Positions 55,250 through 64,000 of a DNA stretch of 64,000 nt are shown here, piece by piece (position 1 is the stretch's first letter; each line of letters opens with the position of its first letter). Source of the DNA: Chloranthus sessilifolius (taxonomy: Eukaryota; Streptophyta; Magnoliopsida; Chloranthales; Chloranthaceae). The DNA is taken from the NCBI GenBank assembly GCA_021018995.1, contig CM037587.1, forward strand, positions 5,768,866 through 5,832,865, written 5' to 3'. A program made the translations under genes and the position numbers. The notes under the pieces are model-generated. The model saw nothing but the letters and a program-made list of their open reading frames with translations, was not told the origin of the DNA and did no database searches.

Positions 55250-56560
55250 TAGTGACAAACCTCTTTATTGCACCTGAAAAGTAATTTTTACAAAAGGGTT
55301 GCCAAACAAGGCCTTAAGTGACCTTGCATGAGAGAGAGGGGAGCATTATAAAGAAAGTCCTACACTCCACTTATATCCATTTGAAAAATGCAACAACTTG
55401 GTTTCAGAAACATATAAACAGACATGTTTGTAAAATCTCTGCAATACATTTCTTGTTTGTAGATATAATAAGGGCAACAAAACATTTTTTACATGGATGA
55501 CTGCAATTTTAGGAAATGGCGAATAATTCATATAGAAGAAAAGGTTTTCTAACGTTATGGAAGCCAATTAAGAGTTCATATGCTATTATATGACAATTAA
55601 TTGGCAGTGTTTTAGTTTCAGTTCAAAAGCTGAACTAAATTAGTTTCAGAAATCAGTGTTTCAATTATAGTTCAAAAACTGAACTGATCTTAGTTCAGAA
55701 ACTAGTGTCACTACTAAAAAATTGAACTGAGTCAATTCAGTAACTTAACTATATCAGTCCAACAACTACTATTTTAGTTTCAGGTTCACTTCAAAGCTAA
55801 ATTGAATAAGCATTTCTTTGTTATGAACTGGTGAAGCAGGCCGCTGACTAAAGGTATCAAAAGACCTAGGTATATATATGTGCTCCGGCTCTACCAGTTT
55901 TCAGTTTCAGCCACACAAAATTGAAACCAAGTTGATTGAGAATCAGTTTCGGTTTTCTCTGTTTTGGGTTGGTTGTGGTTTAATTCGGCTAACCAATTTT
56001 TCAATCAGGTTGGATTATCAGATTTTCGGTTCAGAACTTGCATCCCTACTTGGCGCTCATTTTGATTGGCTTCAGCCCAGACAACTTCATTGAATTCATT
56101 GTCTTTTTTATGATCTCAATGGCATACAAGGGATTCAAATAGACAGTTAATGCAAGCATGGACGAGTTATTGACCATGTAATTAAGGGTGCGTTCAGGTC
56201 CGGTTAGACGGCTTTACTCAATCATTTCTACATGGATCGCCGATTAGACAGCTTTACTCACTCTTAGGATCTTGAGGTATCCAATATAAATCGAGCTGCT
56301 AGATTTAGGGATTTCTTACGTTATTTAACAGCATTTGCCAGGTTAACAAGCTTTTTTGGAGAGTAAATAAGATGCCAGTAACAGACCAACAGATTATTCA
56401 GCAACAGACAAGAAACAGAAAACACAAAGATAAACCAATTGATGTACAAATCAAGGTGGTAAAAGCTGAGGCAAGGGACAAATACATTAGCCTCAGTCTC
56501 CACGCCTTTTCTTCTTCTTCTTCTTCTTCTTCTTCTTCTTCTTCTTCTTCTTCATTGTTT
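55250..56560. other. CACTA interior with AGTTCA-type repeat debris
   Basis: At 55600-55800 the words AGTTCAAAAACTGAACT and TTAGTTTCAG recur in both orientations. The stretch ends with GGTTCAGAACTTGCATCCCTAC (56026-56048), like the repeat at 40620-40955. A (TTC)n run is at 56510-56553. No gene is recognised. Confidence 0.4.
56510..56553. repeat. (TTC)n microsatellite
   Basis: About 14 uninterrupted TTC units. Open frames of poly-Ser or poly-Glu over it are artefacts. Confidence 0.95.
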
Positions 56561-56569
56561 GATCGGTTA

Positions 56570-57090
56570 TAAAGGATTAAATTAACCAAGAAAATGTGAT
56601 TAGCTCAGTTACTATTGCACTTAACAAACCGATTAATCATGACCATTCCTCTCTTAGATAGCTGGTCAACGGTCAATGTCCTTTTCCAGGCTACTCACCA
56701 AGAGAATAATTTAACCTTCATGGGTATCAGAGCTTCCCATAGCACTGTCCAGTTTTGGGTGATAAGAGGTCAACGAGTTAAAACCAATAGAAAGAGGGCA
56801 CAGAGAACTGGCCCAGTTTACTCTAAGTCTGGACACAAGAATGTTGGCCATTGGATGGGATTTGCATCCCCTTGAGGGGTGCCAATAAATTGCATAGCTC
56901 CTCAATATCACAATTTTTGAGAGCTCTTCTAAGATTCAAACACCAACGCTTAGAAAAGGATGGATCCCAAAGTTGGTTCGCTACAGCTGATTTATTAGTA
57001 GACAGGTTGTATATATTGGGGAAGTTCAGCCTTAGTTTACCCCAAATTGGCCAATAATACATCCAAGAGAGGATATTTTTCAATCAATTT
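56570..57090 (-). mobile_element. LINE ORF2 C-terminal fragment inside the CACTA element
   Basis: On the minus strand: FPNIYNLSTNKSAVANQLWD, SFSKRWCLNLRRALKNCDIE, ELCNLLAPL, then VKLFSWVAWKRTLTVDQLSK and RGMVMINRFVKC after a stop. This is the region after the RT in plant L1 elements, including the zf-RVT zinc-binding segment. It is short and broken. Confidence 0.65.
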
Positions 57091-59470
57091 AATGCCCAAA
57101 TCAAATTAGTTTTAAATAAACAACAGACCCTTCCACCATCCTGACAAGTTCAAAAATTTAGAGTCCCTGATGTCCCGATCGTCTTTGGACATATGGTGTT
57201 TATATGAACAAACAGAGGACCATAACCTTTGCTGCTCCTCCCTGTCTTTTCCACCACTTGCCAAGCAGTCCATTCATCTTTTTGATATACCAATAAATGT
57301 TGAAAAAGTATATTGTTAAAAAATAACAAATTAAGAAACTGATAGGAAACAAGGATAGCATGTAAGTTCCATCCTCTAACTTCTGAATTTCTTAATTTTA
57401 GAAGACTAGGATTATGTACTTATTAAACAAAATTCTAGAATACATAACAACGAGATAAATGTGTCACGCAAGACGTAAGTCAATAATGTCATCAAACAAG
57501 ATTATAACTTAGATATAAAATAAGTATCACCTCCCACTACTTCCCCAAGTCTGATAGTCCCCTTCATTTACTTCCTTGCACTTGCATTATAGCAATATCC
57601 TTTGTACAAAAGTTGTTTCAGGTCTCCGTTGGCCATGCCCAAACCATCTCAAATTGCAGTCCTTGAAATTTTCTCTTTTACTGGGGCTACTCCTAAACTT
57701 AATCTTACATACTTATACCTAACCATATCCTTTCATGTTACTCCACACGTCTACCTTATCTTAGTAATCTTAGCTACATATACTATATCTCCTTGGAACT
57801 TTTCTGTAGCTCATCAATGCTCTCGTCTTATAAAAGTGTCACTGCAGTAAAAATGGCACTCATTGAATTTTTGAATAAACTCAAAACAGAAATTTTGGCT
57901 GAAACATTTGCAGTTGTGCAATTTCACTCATCTAAAGTTTGACCCTGCAATCCCTAACCATAATCTTCCTCTCACAAATACAGCTTCTGATATAACCAAC
58001 TCTAGTTTCAACATGTTGTTTTCTCCAACCATGATCCTAGGCCTGGTCAATTAGGCTGAAATTAAGTTAGCCATGAATGGTGATAAATTGAAATTGAGAG
58101 AAGAAAACCAGTTGAGAAAGGTTTTGATCCATTTTAGGGTCAATTTGAGATTCGTGCGATATCTGGTAGAGAATATCATAGTTTGATATAAGTCCTTTTA
58201 CTGCATAGGTGGCACTGGATTAGCTTGATTGTAGACTGCCCTACGTTTCAATGATGCATGGTAATGAACTGTTCGAAGCACATTTTTTACTCATTAAGAA
58301 TTGAACCAGAGAGGGGATTTGATCCATTGAAAAAAGAATGAAAAGAGAGTTGAACTAGAGAGCAAACACCTTCCTACTGGAAAAAAAAGGCACAATAGAA
58401 GAACAGTTGGCAGTGGGAAGAAAAGTGGGGTCGCAAAAAGCTTTTTCCCAAAAAATCAACCCTGGGTTTAATTTGGAATTCCCTCCACATAAATATGGAT
58501 ATCTTTCAAGAAAATGTAATCTCATACACTTTTTTCCAATTTTCCAACTCCATATGCTATCTCTAATTCTTGTAAGGTTAATATGCTGATGAATCTCAAA
58601 AGTCCATCAGCGTTTATAAACTGGAGGTGTTTATTATTGGTGGATCACTCAAGTGGCTAACAGAGTGGTTTTTAAATGGGGTGTTTTTGTCCTGAGAAGA
58701 GGGTTACAAAATTAGGGAAGTGCATGAGGTATTGTTGAACTCTCTTCCACTTTTACCTTTTTCTTCTTGGTAAGGATATACTATTAGGTATATAAAATAA
58801 AAATAGTGACTAAGGTGGTCATAGATATTTTGTTATAAGAAAAGTCTAACAATAAAAATGAATTGACACTACTCTAAAGCATCTTCTTGTTTAAGTGCAT
58901 TGATACTAGATGAGGGTGAATCATAGATGAATTGATTGCTAGCCTGTGGCCTTCGACAGCAGCATTATCTATTGCTCAATTATGTGTGGATATGAGAGAT
59001 TTTCCAAGAGATGATGGAGAGCCAAAACTCTATAAGTTGAACGAGTTATTGTGATAGTGGCATTCTTCTCTTACTTTTTCTACTTTGTTAATTTCAATGT
59101 GGAAAATGTGTGTCTCTACTCTGCTCTTCAGTGAGTCATTAGATTATTATTTGGGAAGCTTTTTGGTGGTTGGGATTATGAGTTTGCAATATCTCTACTA
59201 AAATTTAATCATGCCTAAGCCCACCAAAATCCACTGATAGATTTTTAAAACACACAACATAGCATCTCCTGGCCAAAGCTCTCTTTGGTTCATCAATCAA
59301 AGGTCTTTGTTCACAGATTCACCCGGATTCCACTATTCATAAGAGCTACATAAAAGGTTACAAGAGAAACAATTACAAGGGTTCTTTAAACCTTAGATTT
59401 AAATCTGAGCATAAATACAGGGTAAATCTGATTTAAATCCTAGATTTTTTATACAATAAATTAAACCCTT
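57091..59470. other. CACTA interior, unassigned
   Basis: No gene or repeat could be supported. The open frame at 57602-57850 has no motif. I see no DDE transposase in either strand, so this part has either decayed or been replaced. Confidence 0.4.
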
Positions 59471-59479
59471 ACGTGAGGA

Positions 59480-59800
59480 TAAACACAAGGATGTGCTTTT
59501 TGTGGCAAAGACGATGGATTAAAGCGATCAATATCCCTTTCCTTCCCGAGCCTTTGTTTGGGATTCTTTGAATCTTGGATGTGTTTTCTGTAGAGAAGAC
59601 GATGTTAAATCTTAGATGTGCTTTCTGTGGTGAAGACGATGGAGTAAGGAAAACCCTTTACTTTGAATCTTGGATGTGCTTTCTGTAGAGAAGACGATGT
59701 TGAATCGAGCTTTCTGTGGAGAAGACGAGGTTGAATCAGGATATGCTTTCTATGGAGAAGACGATGGAGTAAGGAAAACCCTTTACTTTGGAGTTTGAAG
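59480..59800. repeat. GTGCTTTCTGTGGAGAAGACGATG tandem repeat
   Basis: About six variants of GGATGTGCTTTCTGTAGAGA followed by AGACGATG occur at irregular 30-60 bp spacing. Two longer units also share GGAGTAAGGAAAACCCTTTA. Confidence 0.8.
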
Positions 59801-59859
59801 TAAAGCTCCCTCTATATATTTAGTTTTTATTAAATAGGCGCGCGCCTACATTCATTTCC

Positions 59860-60538
59860 CGCGTCCTAAATTTGAACAGCCATTGAGGCGATTAATAATA
59901 TAAACGTCGGATATAACGATTTACATCGCAGATCAAAAAATGTTGCGCTCAATTTCAGGTATAGTCGCATTTACAAAATTAAGCATATTATATTAACGAT
60001 GCTATCGCGGCGTTTAATAATAAAAACGTCACGCATAATATTTTAAATCGCGGCGTCTAATAATCAACGTTGCGCTTAGTTTCCTGCATAATGGCATTTG
60101 CAAAATAAAGCGGCGCAAAATGTTTTAAATCACGGTGTCCAATAAAAAATACTGCATATAAGATTTTAAATTACGGTGTTTAATAAATAACGTCACGCTT
60201 AGTTTCTTACATAGTGGCGTTTGCAAAATAAAACGCCATAAGATGTTTTAAATTGTGGCGTCCAATAAAAAACATCGCGTATAATGGTTTAAATCGCGGT
60301 GTTCAATAAACAACGCCGCATTTAGTTTCCTGTAGAGTGGCATTTGCAAAATAAAATGCCGCAAATATTTTATTAGAGCGTCATTTTTACAGTAGATGTC
60401 GTAATCAATGTTACGCGAAATGAAATTATTAACAATTAGGGCAGTTTTATCACAAGCACCATGGAAAGGTATTTTTAGTGGCGCTTTTACTCAAACGCCG
60501 TTAAACCAATATCGTCAAAACCCACTTTTTTTTTAGTG
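59860..60538. repeat. Right subterminal repeat region of the CACTA element
   Basis: A larger array of about 60-bp units: ATCGCGGCGTTTAATAATAA, AACGTCACGC, AGTTTCCTGCATAATGGCAT and TTGCAAAATAAAGCGGC variants repeat about five times up to the terminus. Confidence 0.82.
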
Positions 60539-60547
60539 TTTCCAACA

Positions 60548-61039
60548 CTCTGCCAAACAAAGGAAGAGAGAAAACAATCAAAGTACTGATCTTTGGATGA
60601 AAGGGGTTAAATACGGCTAATTCTGTTGATTCTATGATCAAAACTTGAAACTTTCCTTTGGAGTTTCAAGATACACCTTATGGTAAAGGGAAGTAAATTT
60701 GTAATTTCATGCTAATTTCTTGATAATTGACTTCTTCTGAAAATGACACTTTTTTTTGTTTGATTATGTTGTCTATAAATGAATGACTTCCTTGGAGTTG
60801 CAGTTTTAGAATTTAATTATTTTGTATAGAAAATATTTTTTTACAGCTAGAAAAGGGTATTTTTGGCCAAACTGAAGTAATTATAAAAAGAAATTGCATG
60901 TGGGCCCCACATGAATTCAAATCCACCAGTTGAGATATGAATAAAAAAATACCCAATGGATCTATCCTTTCAGAGGTTTGGTGGGTGGAATTGCAAATGG
61001 CTTGCAAATGATTTGATGGGTGAAAGGTGAATTCTAAAA
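60548..61039. other. Unassigned DNA right of the Copia element
   Basis: AT-rich sequence. No feature is supported. Confidence 0.4.
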
Positions 61040-61931
61040 GTGGGTCTCATATTATTTCAATTTTATATCTTTAAAAAGCAATCAAACAATAAATATGGAA
61101 TTGGCATATTAATTTCACCTTCAATTTCTAACTTTCACAAGAATGTCGTCGCCGATTCTTTTATGCTCTTATGCTGTTTATGGAATGCTAGAAATCGAGC
61201 CAGATTTGATGGGGCCTCTATTAATGTTGATGAGATATTGTCACCTTCAAATGGTTCAAGGATATTAAAATCACAATTTTTGCATTTTAAATGCAATTTT
61301 ATGAAAAAAAATTCTGAAACTCTCCTTATTTTAATAAAAAAAATTATTGGTAATATTTTTTATACATTTTCCTTACTTTTCCAATAATTTTCTCAAGTTT
61401 TTCCTTTTTGGCCTTGCCTTTTTTGCCTTGCCGACTTTTTCCTAAACTCCGTCTTGGCAGCTATGGTTTAAAGGTAGGGGACTCAACGACGGGGCTTGAG
61501 CCCAGCCCGGTCCGAAGTAGGTTGAGGCAAGTAGGCCAAAATAAATAATAGGCCTAGCCAGCTAGGCCCCATTAGTAATCTGACCGAGTATGGGCTAGTT
61601 CCAAAAGCTCAATTAAAAAATCACTCATTAGAACCCAGCCCAACCCGATCATTTGAGATAATTTCTATATAAAGGCCTGGCCCATTATCGGGCCAAGTAT
61701 AAGATAACTCCAAAAGCCCAATTAAAAATCAACCCATTTAAGGGCCAGCCCAGCCCATTGAGACCCCGGTCAGAGGTTGCTTGGTGGGTTTGAAATTACG
61801 ACCCTCGTTCTAGCTTTAAAGTGTGATCGCTATGCCGAAGCTCTTTAAATGTAGAGCTGTCTTTTTTTCTCTTTTAATGTAGCTCTTTCTATGTTTTAAT
61901 AAAAAAAATTCTTGCTTAGACCAAAAAAAAA
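61040..61931 (+). mobile_element. Probable LINE 3' fragment with A-rich tail
   Basis: At 61135-61250 a frame reads SFMLLCCLWNARNRARFDGA, like the WxxWxARNxxxF stretch of plant LINE ORF2 tails. The unit ends TTTTAATAAAAAAAATTCTTGCTTAGACC followed by A9 at 61922-61931, the usual look of a plant L1 3' end. Between them, 61480-61780 holds a GGCCCAGCCC-rich segment with two related parts (shared CCAAAAGC(T/C)CAATTAAAAA and AGCCCAGCCC words), perhaps another insertion. Confidence 0.45.
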
Positions 61932-62062
61932 GGATACTGATCCACTAAAATGAAGAACTTATATTACCCAATAAAACCAAACTCAACAAATCATAAGCTG
62001 TGAATCCAATATTCAAATCCTAGAATGGTTAATTGATATCTGAAGAAGCAACATCACTACAA

Positions 62063-62065
<3 letters not shown>

Positions 62066-62118
<53 letters not shown>
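62066..62118. repeat. (TC)n microsatellite
   Basis: About 26 TC units. Confidence 0.95.
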
Positions 62119-62124
<6 letters not shown>

Positions 62125-62321
62125 AATATTCTTTCAACATACAAAAGCATAGCAGTAAATCAATGAAGGGCACCTTTATAAAGGCCTGCTTCCTATTCCC
62201 TCCAATGCCTGCTAATCTATATTCCCCTTCAAGTTAATTCAAAACTGAAAAATGAGTGTTAGAATTAGCTGGAATCTCAAGGGCTCCAATCGCTGTGATA
62301 AATTCGGATTCCAAATTTATT

Positions 62322-64000
62322 TTACCCATTCAATCCATCTGCAAATCGCTCGATAGCATACACATTTAATCCTCTTGTCCGCCCTGGAGCGCCTCCTTTG
62401 ATCGAAGATAAATCGAGCACAAACCTTTGGGTTCCAGAACAAAAAAGGGGGAGAGAAAATAAGCATGTTGATAGGTTAATGACAAATGGTTCAATACAAA
62501 GATCAGAATATTATGACTTACAAGCCGTTTGATGACTTCTCGAGCTCGGTAATTCCGCATTGTATCAGAACCCTTTGGTTCGTTCCTGATACCGAATGAT
62601 TCAGAGATTCTTCGGCGTTCTTCATATCTATATTGAAAGTTTTTCAGTGGTTTAGCTTCTAAAAATGTAAGAGTTGGTATTAGCACCAACCCCGCGTGCC
62701 AGCCTCAGTACTCGGGTCAATCTCCTTATCAAATGGTAAAGCCTTGGGAAGCTCCCAGCTATCTCCGAGCATGCAAATCATGAAAGTACACCTTTGACCT
62801 TTCACTAATTTGATTTTCAACAATATCTGCACATTCCCCAAAGGATATTGGAGTTGACCCGAGTGCCGAAGGTTGGCAGCAGATACCATAAAATGTCAGA
62901 GTCGGTATTAGCACCCAACCCATGTGCGAGCCTCGGTACTCGAGTCAATCTCCTTTCCAAATGGTAAGGTCTTGGGAAGTGCCCAGTTGTTTCTGAGCAT
63001 ACAAGTCGTGAAACAACTGGGCACCTTTGACCTTTCACTGACTTGGCGCTCAACAATATCTGCACATTTCCCAAGGTTATCGGAGTTGACCTGAGTGCCC
63101 AAGTTTGGCACTCAAATTGGGTACCTAATACCAACTCGAATACGAAATGGGGAAATGGGGAGCTTCGATATAAGCACTTACATGGTTCATATACAGCCGG
63201 AGTTGTCCCCTCAAGACCAAGGATTTTCTGCATCAAAGCAATTCAGATCAATATTTCCCTATTTAGATTATTGATATAGAGCATAGTCACAAAGTCGGAA
63301 TCCACAAGGGTCAAAGTCGGAAAATATCGGTGAAAGTCGAAAAAAATCTTTAAAAAACTCAAAATATAAAAAGTATATCATAATATATTTTTAGTTTAAA
63401 ATGATGATTTTAATGAACAAAATAGGTAAAACTTCAAGGTTTTTTATGAACAAACTCAACAAAATAGTATAAAACCTAAACGTTTTTTCTCCCATAAGTA
63501 TAACTGAAAATAAGGGCCCACATCAGAAACATCGTCAATTAATCAGCCGAGTTGCAACTTGGCCGCTTAATCGACAATAAAGTAGGGATGACTGCAAGTC
63601 GCCGATTTTTGAAAAATTCGGATACTTTTGTGACAATGATACAGAGATGAAAAAAAATTCATTTGGAGAAACAATAATCACCTTAAGGACATTGTAGCAT
63701 TTTTCGAGATCATCATTCACTAGGATGTGATCAAAGAGACCTGAGGATTTCCCTAGTTCAAGCTCCGCTATTGCATTCCTCAGTCGCTTTTGGACTTGTT
63801 CCTCAGTTTCGGTTCCCCTATCGCAATCACAACCACAATGAGATTTAATCATTGCCATTAAACTGAAAACCGATCAGTACAACCTCCAAAGGAAAATCTT
63901 AGGCCTTTTGCTTGGTGGCTAAAAAATAATAAATAATATTATCAATTTCAGGCCTCGAGATTCTAAATTACCGTGCGCGAAGGCGCTTCTCAAGCTCCTC
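62322..64000 (-). CDS. GK: Guanylate kinase, 3' half (last five exons; gene continues right)
   Basis: Phosphorylates GMP to GDP with ATP in the cytosol/nucleus. Minus-strand exons with GT-AG borders and matching phases: 63972-64000+ ([10 protein letters not shown]), 63682-63817 ([40 protein letters not shown]), 63182-63227 ([15 protein letters not shown]), 62522-62627 ([24 protein letters not shown]) and 62322-62424 ([31 protein letters not shown], stop TAA at 62322-62324). The [10 protein letters not shown] segment is in the nucleoside-monophosphate kinase lid/arginine region, and the [11 protein letters not shown] tail is typical of the large plant isoform. No stop or frameshift was found in these exons, so the gene looks intact. 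The P-loop part lies outside the window. Confidence 0.88.
62671..63137. mobile_element. Small inverted-repeat element with internal duplication in a guanylate kinase intron
   Basis: The segment starts GAGTTGGTATTAGCACC and ends GGTACCTAATACCAACTC, so its ends are inverted repeats of about 16 bp. Inside, a unit of about 226 bp is present twice (starting near 62671 and 62897), each with CTCGGTACTCGAGTCAATCTCC-like, TTTGACCTTTCACT and CAACAATATCTGCACATT boxes. It lies wholly in the 554-bp intron between the 63182-63227 and 62522-62627 exons. Confidence 0.6.

Larger units (their letters stand above)
52318..60538. mobile_element. CACTA (En/Spm-type) DNA transposon, non-autonomous
   Basis: The 8.2 kb unit starts CACTACAAAAAAAATGA and ends with the complement of CACTAAAAAAAAAGTGGG, and is flanked by TTT at 52315-52317 and 60539-60541 (3-bp duplication, typical of CACTA elements). 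Both subterminal regions are packed with short AACGCCGC/GCGGCGTTT words in both orientations, the binding sites for the element's own protein. Inside, only fragments of the second transposase gene are found; the DDE transposase gene (Transposase_21 type) was not found. LINE debris, a GAA run and a tandem repeat are also inside. Confidence 0.88.
44732..60547 (+). mobile_element. Ty1/Copia retrotransposon, decayed, 3' LTR split by a CACTA element
   Basis: LTR 44732-45190, primer site, long leader, gag from 47029, protease-integrase, RT and RNase H (order INT before RT, the Copia order) to about 51142, then 3' LTR 51864-52317 resumed at 60539-60547. Many in-frame stops and frameshifts show age. 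The five bases next to the two outer ends (TTCCT and CTCTG) do not match, so no target duplication is seen. Confidence 0.88.

Noticed and set aside
56372-56589. Frames with poly-Ser and poly-Glu
   Set aside because: They are translations of the (TTC)n microsatellite in either strand.
57602-57850. 82-residue hydrophobic frame in the CACTA interior
   Set aside because: It has no motif and no neighbouring exons. I could not support a gene.
62366-62689. 107-residue frame with [18 protein letters not shown]
   Set aside because: It is out of frame with the guanylate kinase exons. The correct frame of the same DNA gives HSVSG...[11 protein letters not shown] and joins the last exon in phase.
62680-63236. 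Several minus-strand frames over the intron of guanylate kinase
   Set aside because: They lie in the repeated inverted-repeat element and show no protein family; the similarity among them is from the internal duplication.
1-64000. Endogenous pararetrovirus (caulimovirid) sequences, CRISPR arrays, tRNA and rRNA genes
   Set aside because: All RT regions fall in Gypsy, Copia or LINE contexts, with integrase or endonuclease in the expected places. No direct-repeat arrays with spacers and no cloverleaf or rRNA sequence were seen; this was by eye, so a short tRNA could be missed.

Overview
The window is nuclear DNA of a flowering plant, about 64 kb, made almost entirely of nested transposable elements between remnants of a plastid Fe-S assembly gene (SUFD) on the left and the 3' half of a guanylate kinase gene on the right. 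Evidence for a plant: Ty3/Gypsy chromoviruses of the Tekay (Del) type, a Tat/Ogre-type Gypsy element, a Ty1/Copia element, L1-like LINE pieces and a CACTA DNA transposon, all with plant-type primer sites, plus two plant nuclear genes. The species cannot be named from the sequence. No prokaryotic features, CRISPR arrays, tRNA or rRNA genes were seen.

Layout. 1-340: stub of a minus-strand Tekay element. 341-3635: pieces of SUFD exon 1 in scrambled order, split by a minus-strand solo LTR of the Tat family (434-2706, target duplication GAACC). 3636 to about 40399: a decayed plus-strand Tat/Ogre element. Its polyprotein is interrupted at 11571 by a 27.7 kb nest and resumes in frame at 39243. The nest is Tekay A (11572-39237, minus, duplication ATCCA). 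Its 3' LTR holds a solo LTR (11684-13468, CTATT). Its 5' LTR holds Tekay B (22654-38239, plus, ATTCT), whose own 3' LTR holds another solo LTR (32800-35088, TCTTC). Each insertion can be removed on paper to restore the host sequence, so the order of events is clear: Tat, then Tekay A, then Tekay B, then solo LTR C.

40400-44731: unassigned DNA with a degenerate repeat and a 5'-truncated minus-strand LINE. 44732-60547: a decayed Copia element whose 3' LTR was split by an 8.2 kb CACTA element (52318-60538, duplication TTT). That element carries only fragments of the second CACTA transposase gene, plus a LINE piece. 60548-62321: a probable LINE 3' end and a CT microsatellite. 62322-64000 and beyond: guanylate kinase, minus strand, five exons visible, apparently intact, with a small inverted-repeat element in one intron.

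The most interesting signals are in the two Tekay elements. They are different families in opposite orientation, yet both have intron-like insertions at the same two places: between gag and protease (phase 1), and between the integrase core and the GPF/chromodomain tail (phase 0, exactly 76 nt in both). Their LTRs, and the unrelated-looking solo LTR C, also share a short acidic open frame about 350 bp before the LTR end, behind a splice-acceptor-like CAG in the same phase. Together these suggest a splicing-based expression programme in Tekay elements. The sequence shows the structures; the splicing itself is inferred.
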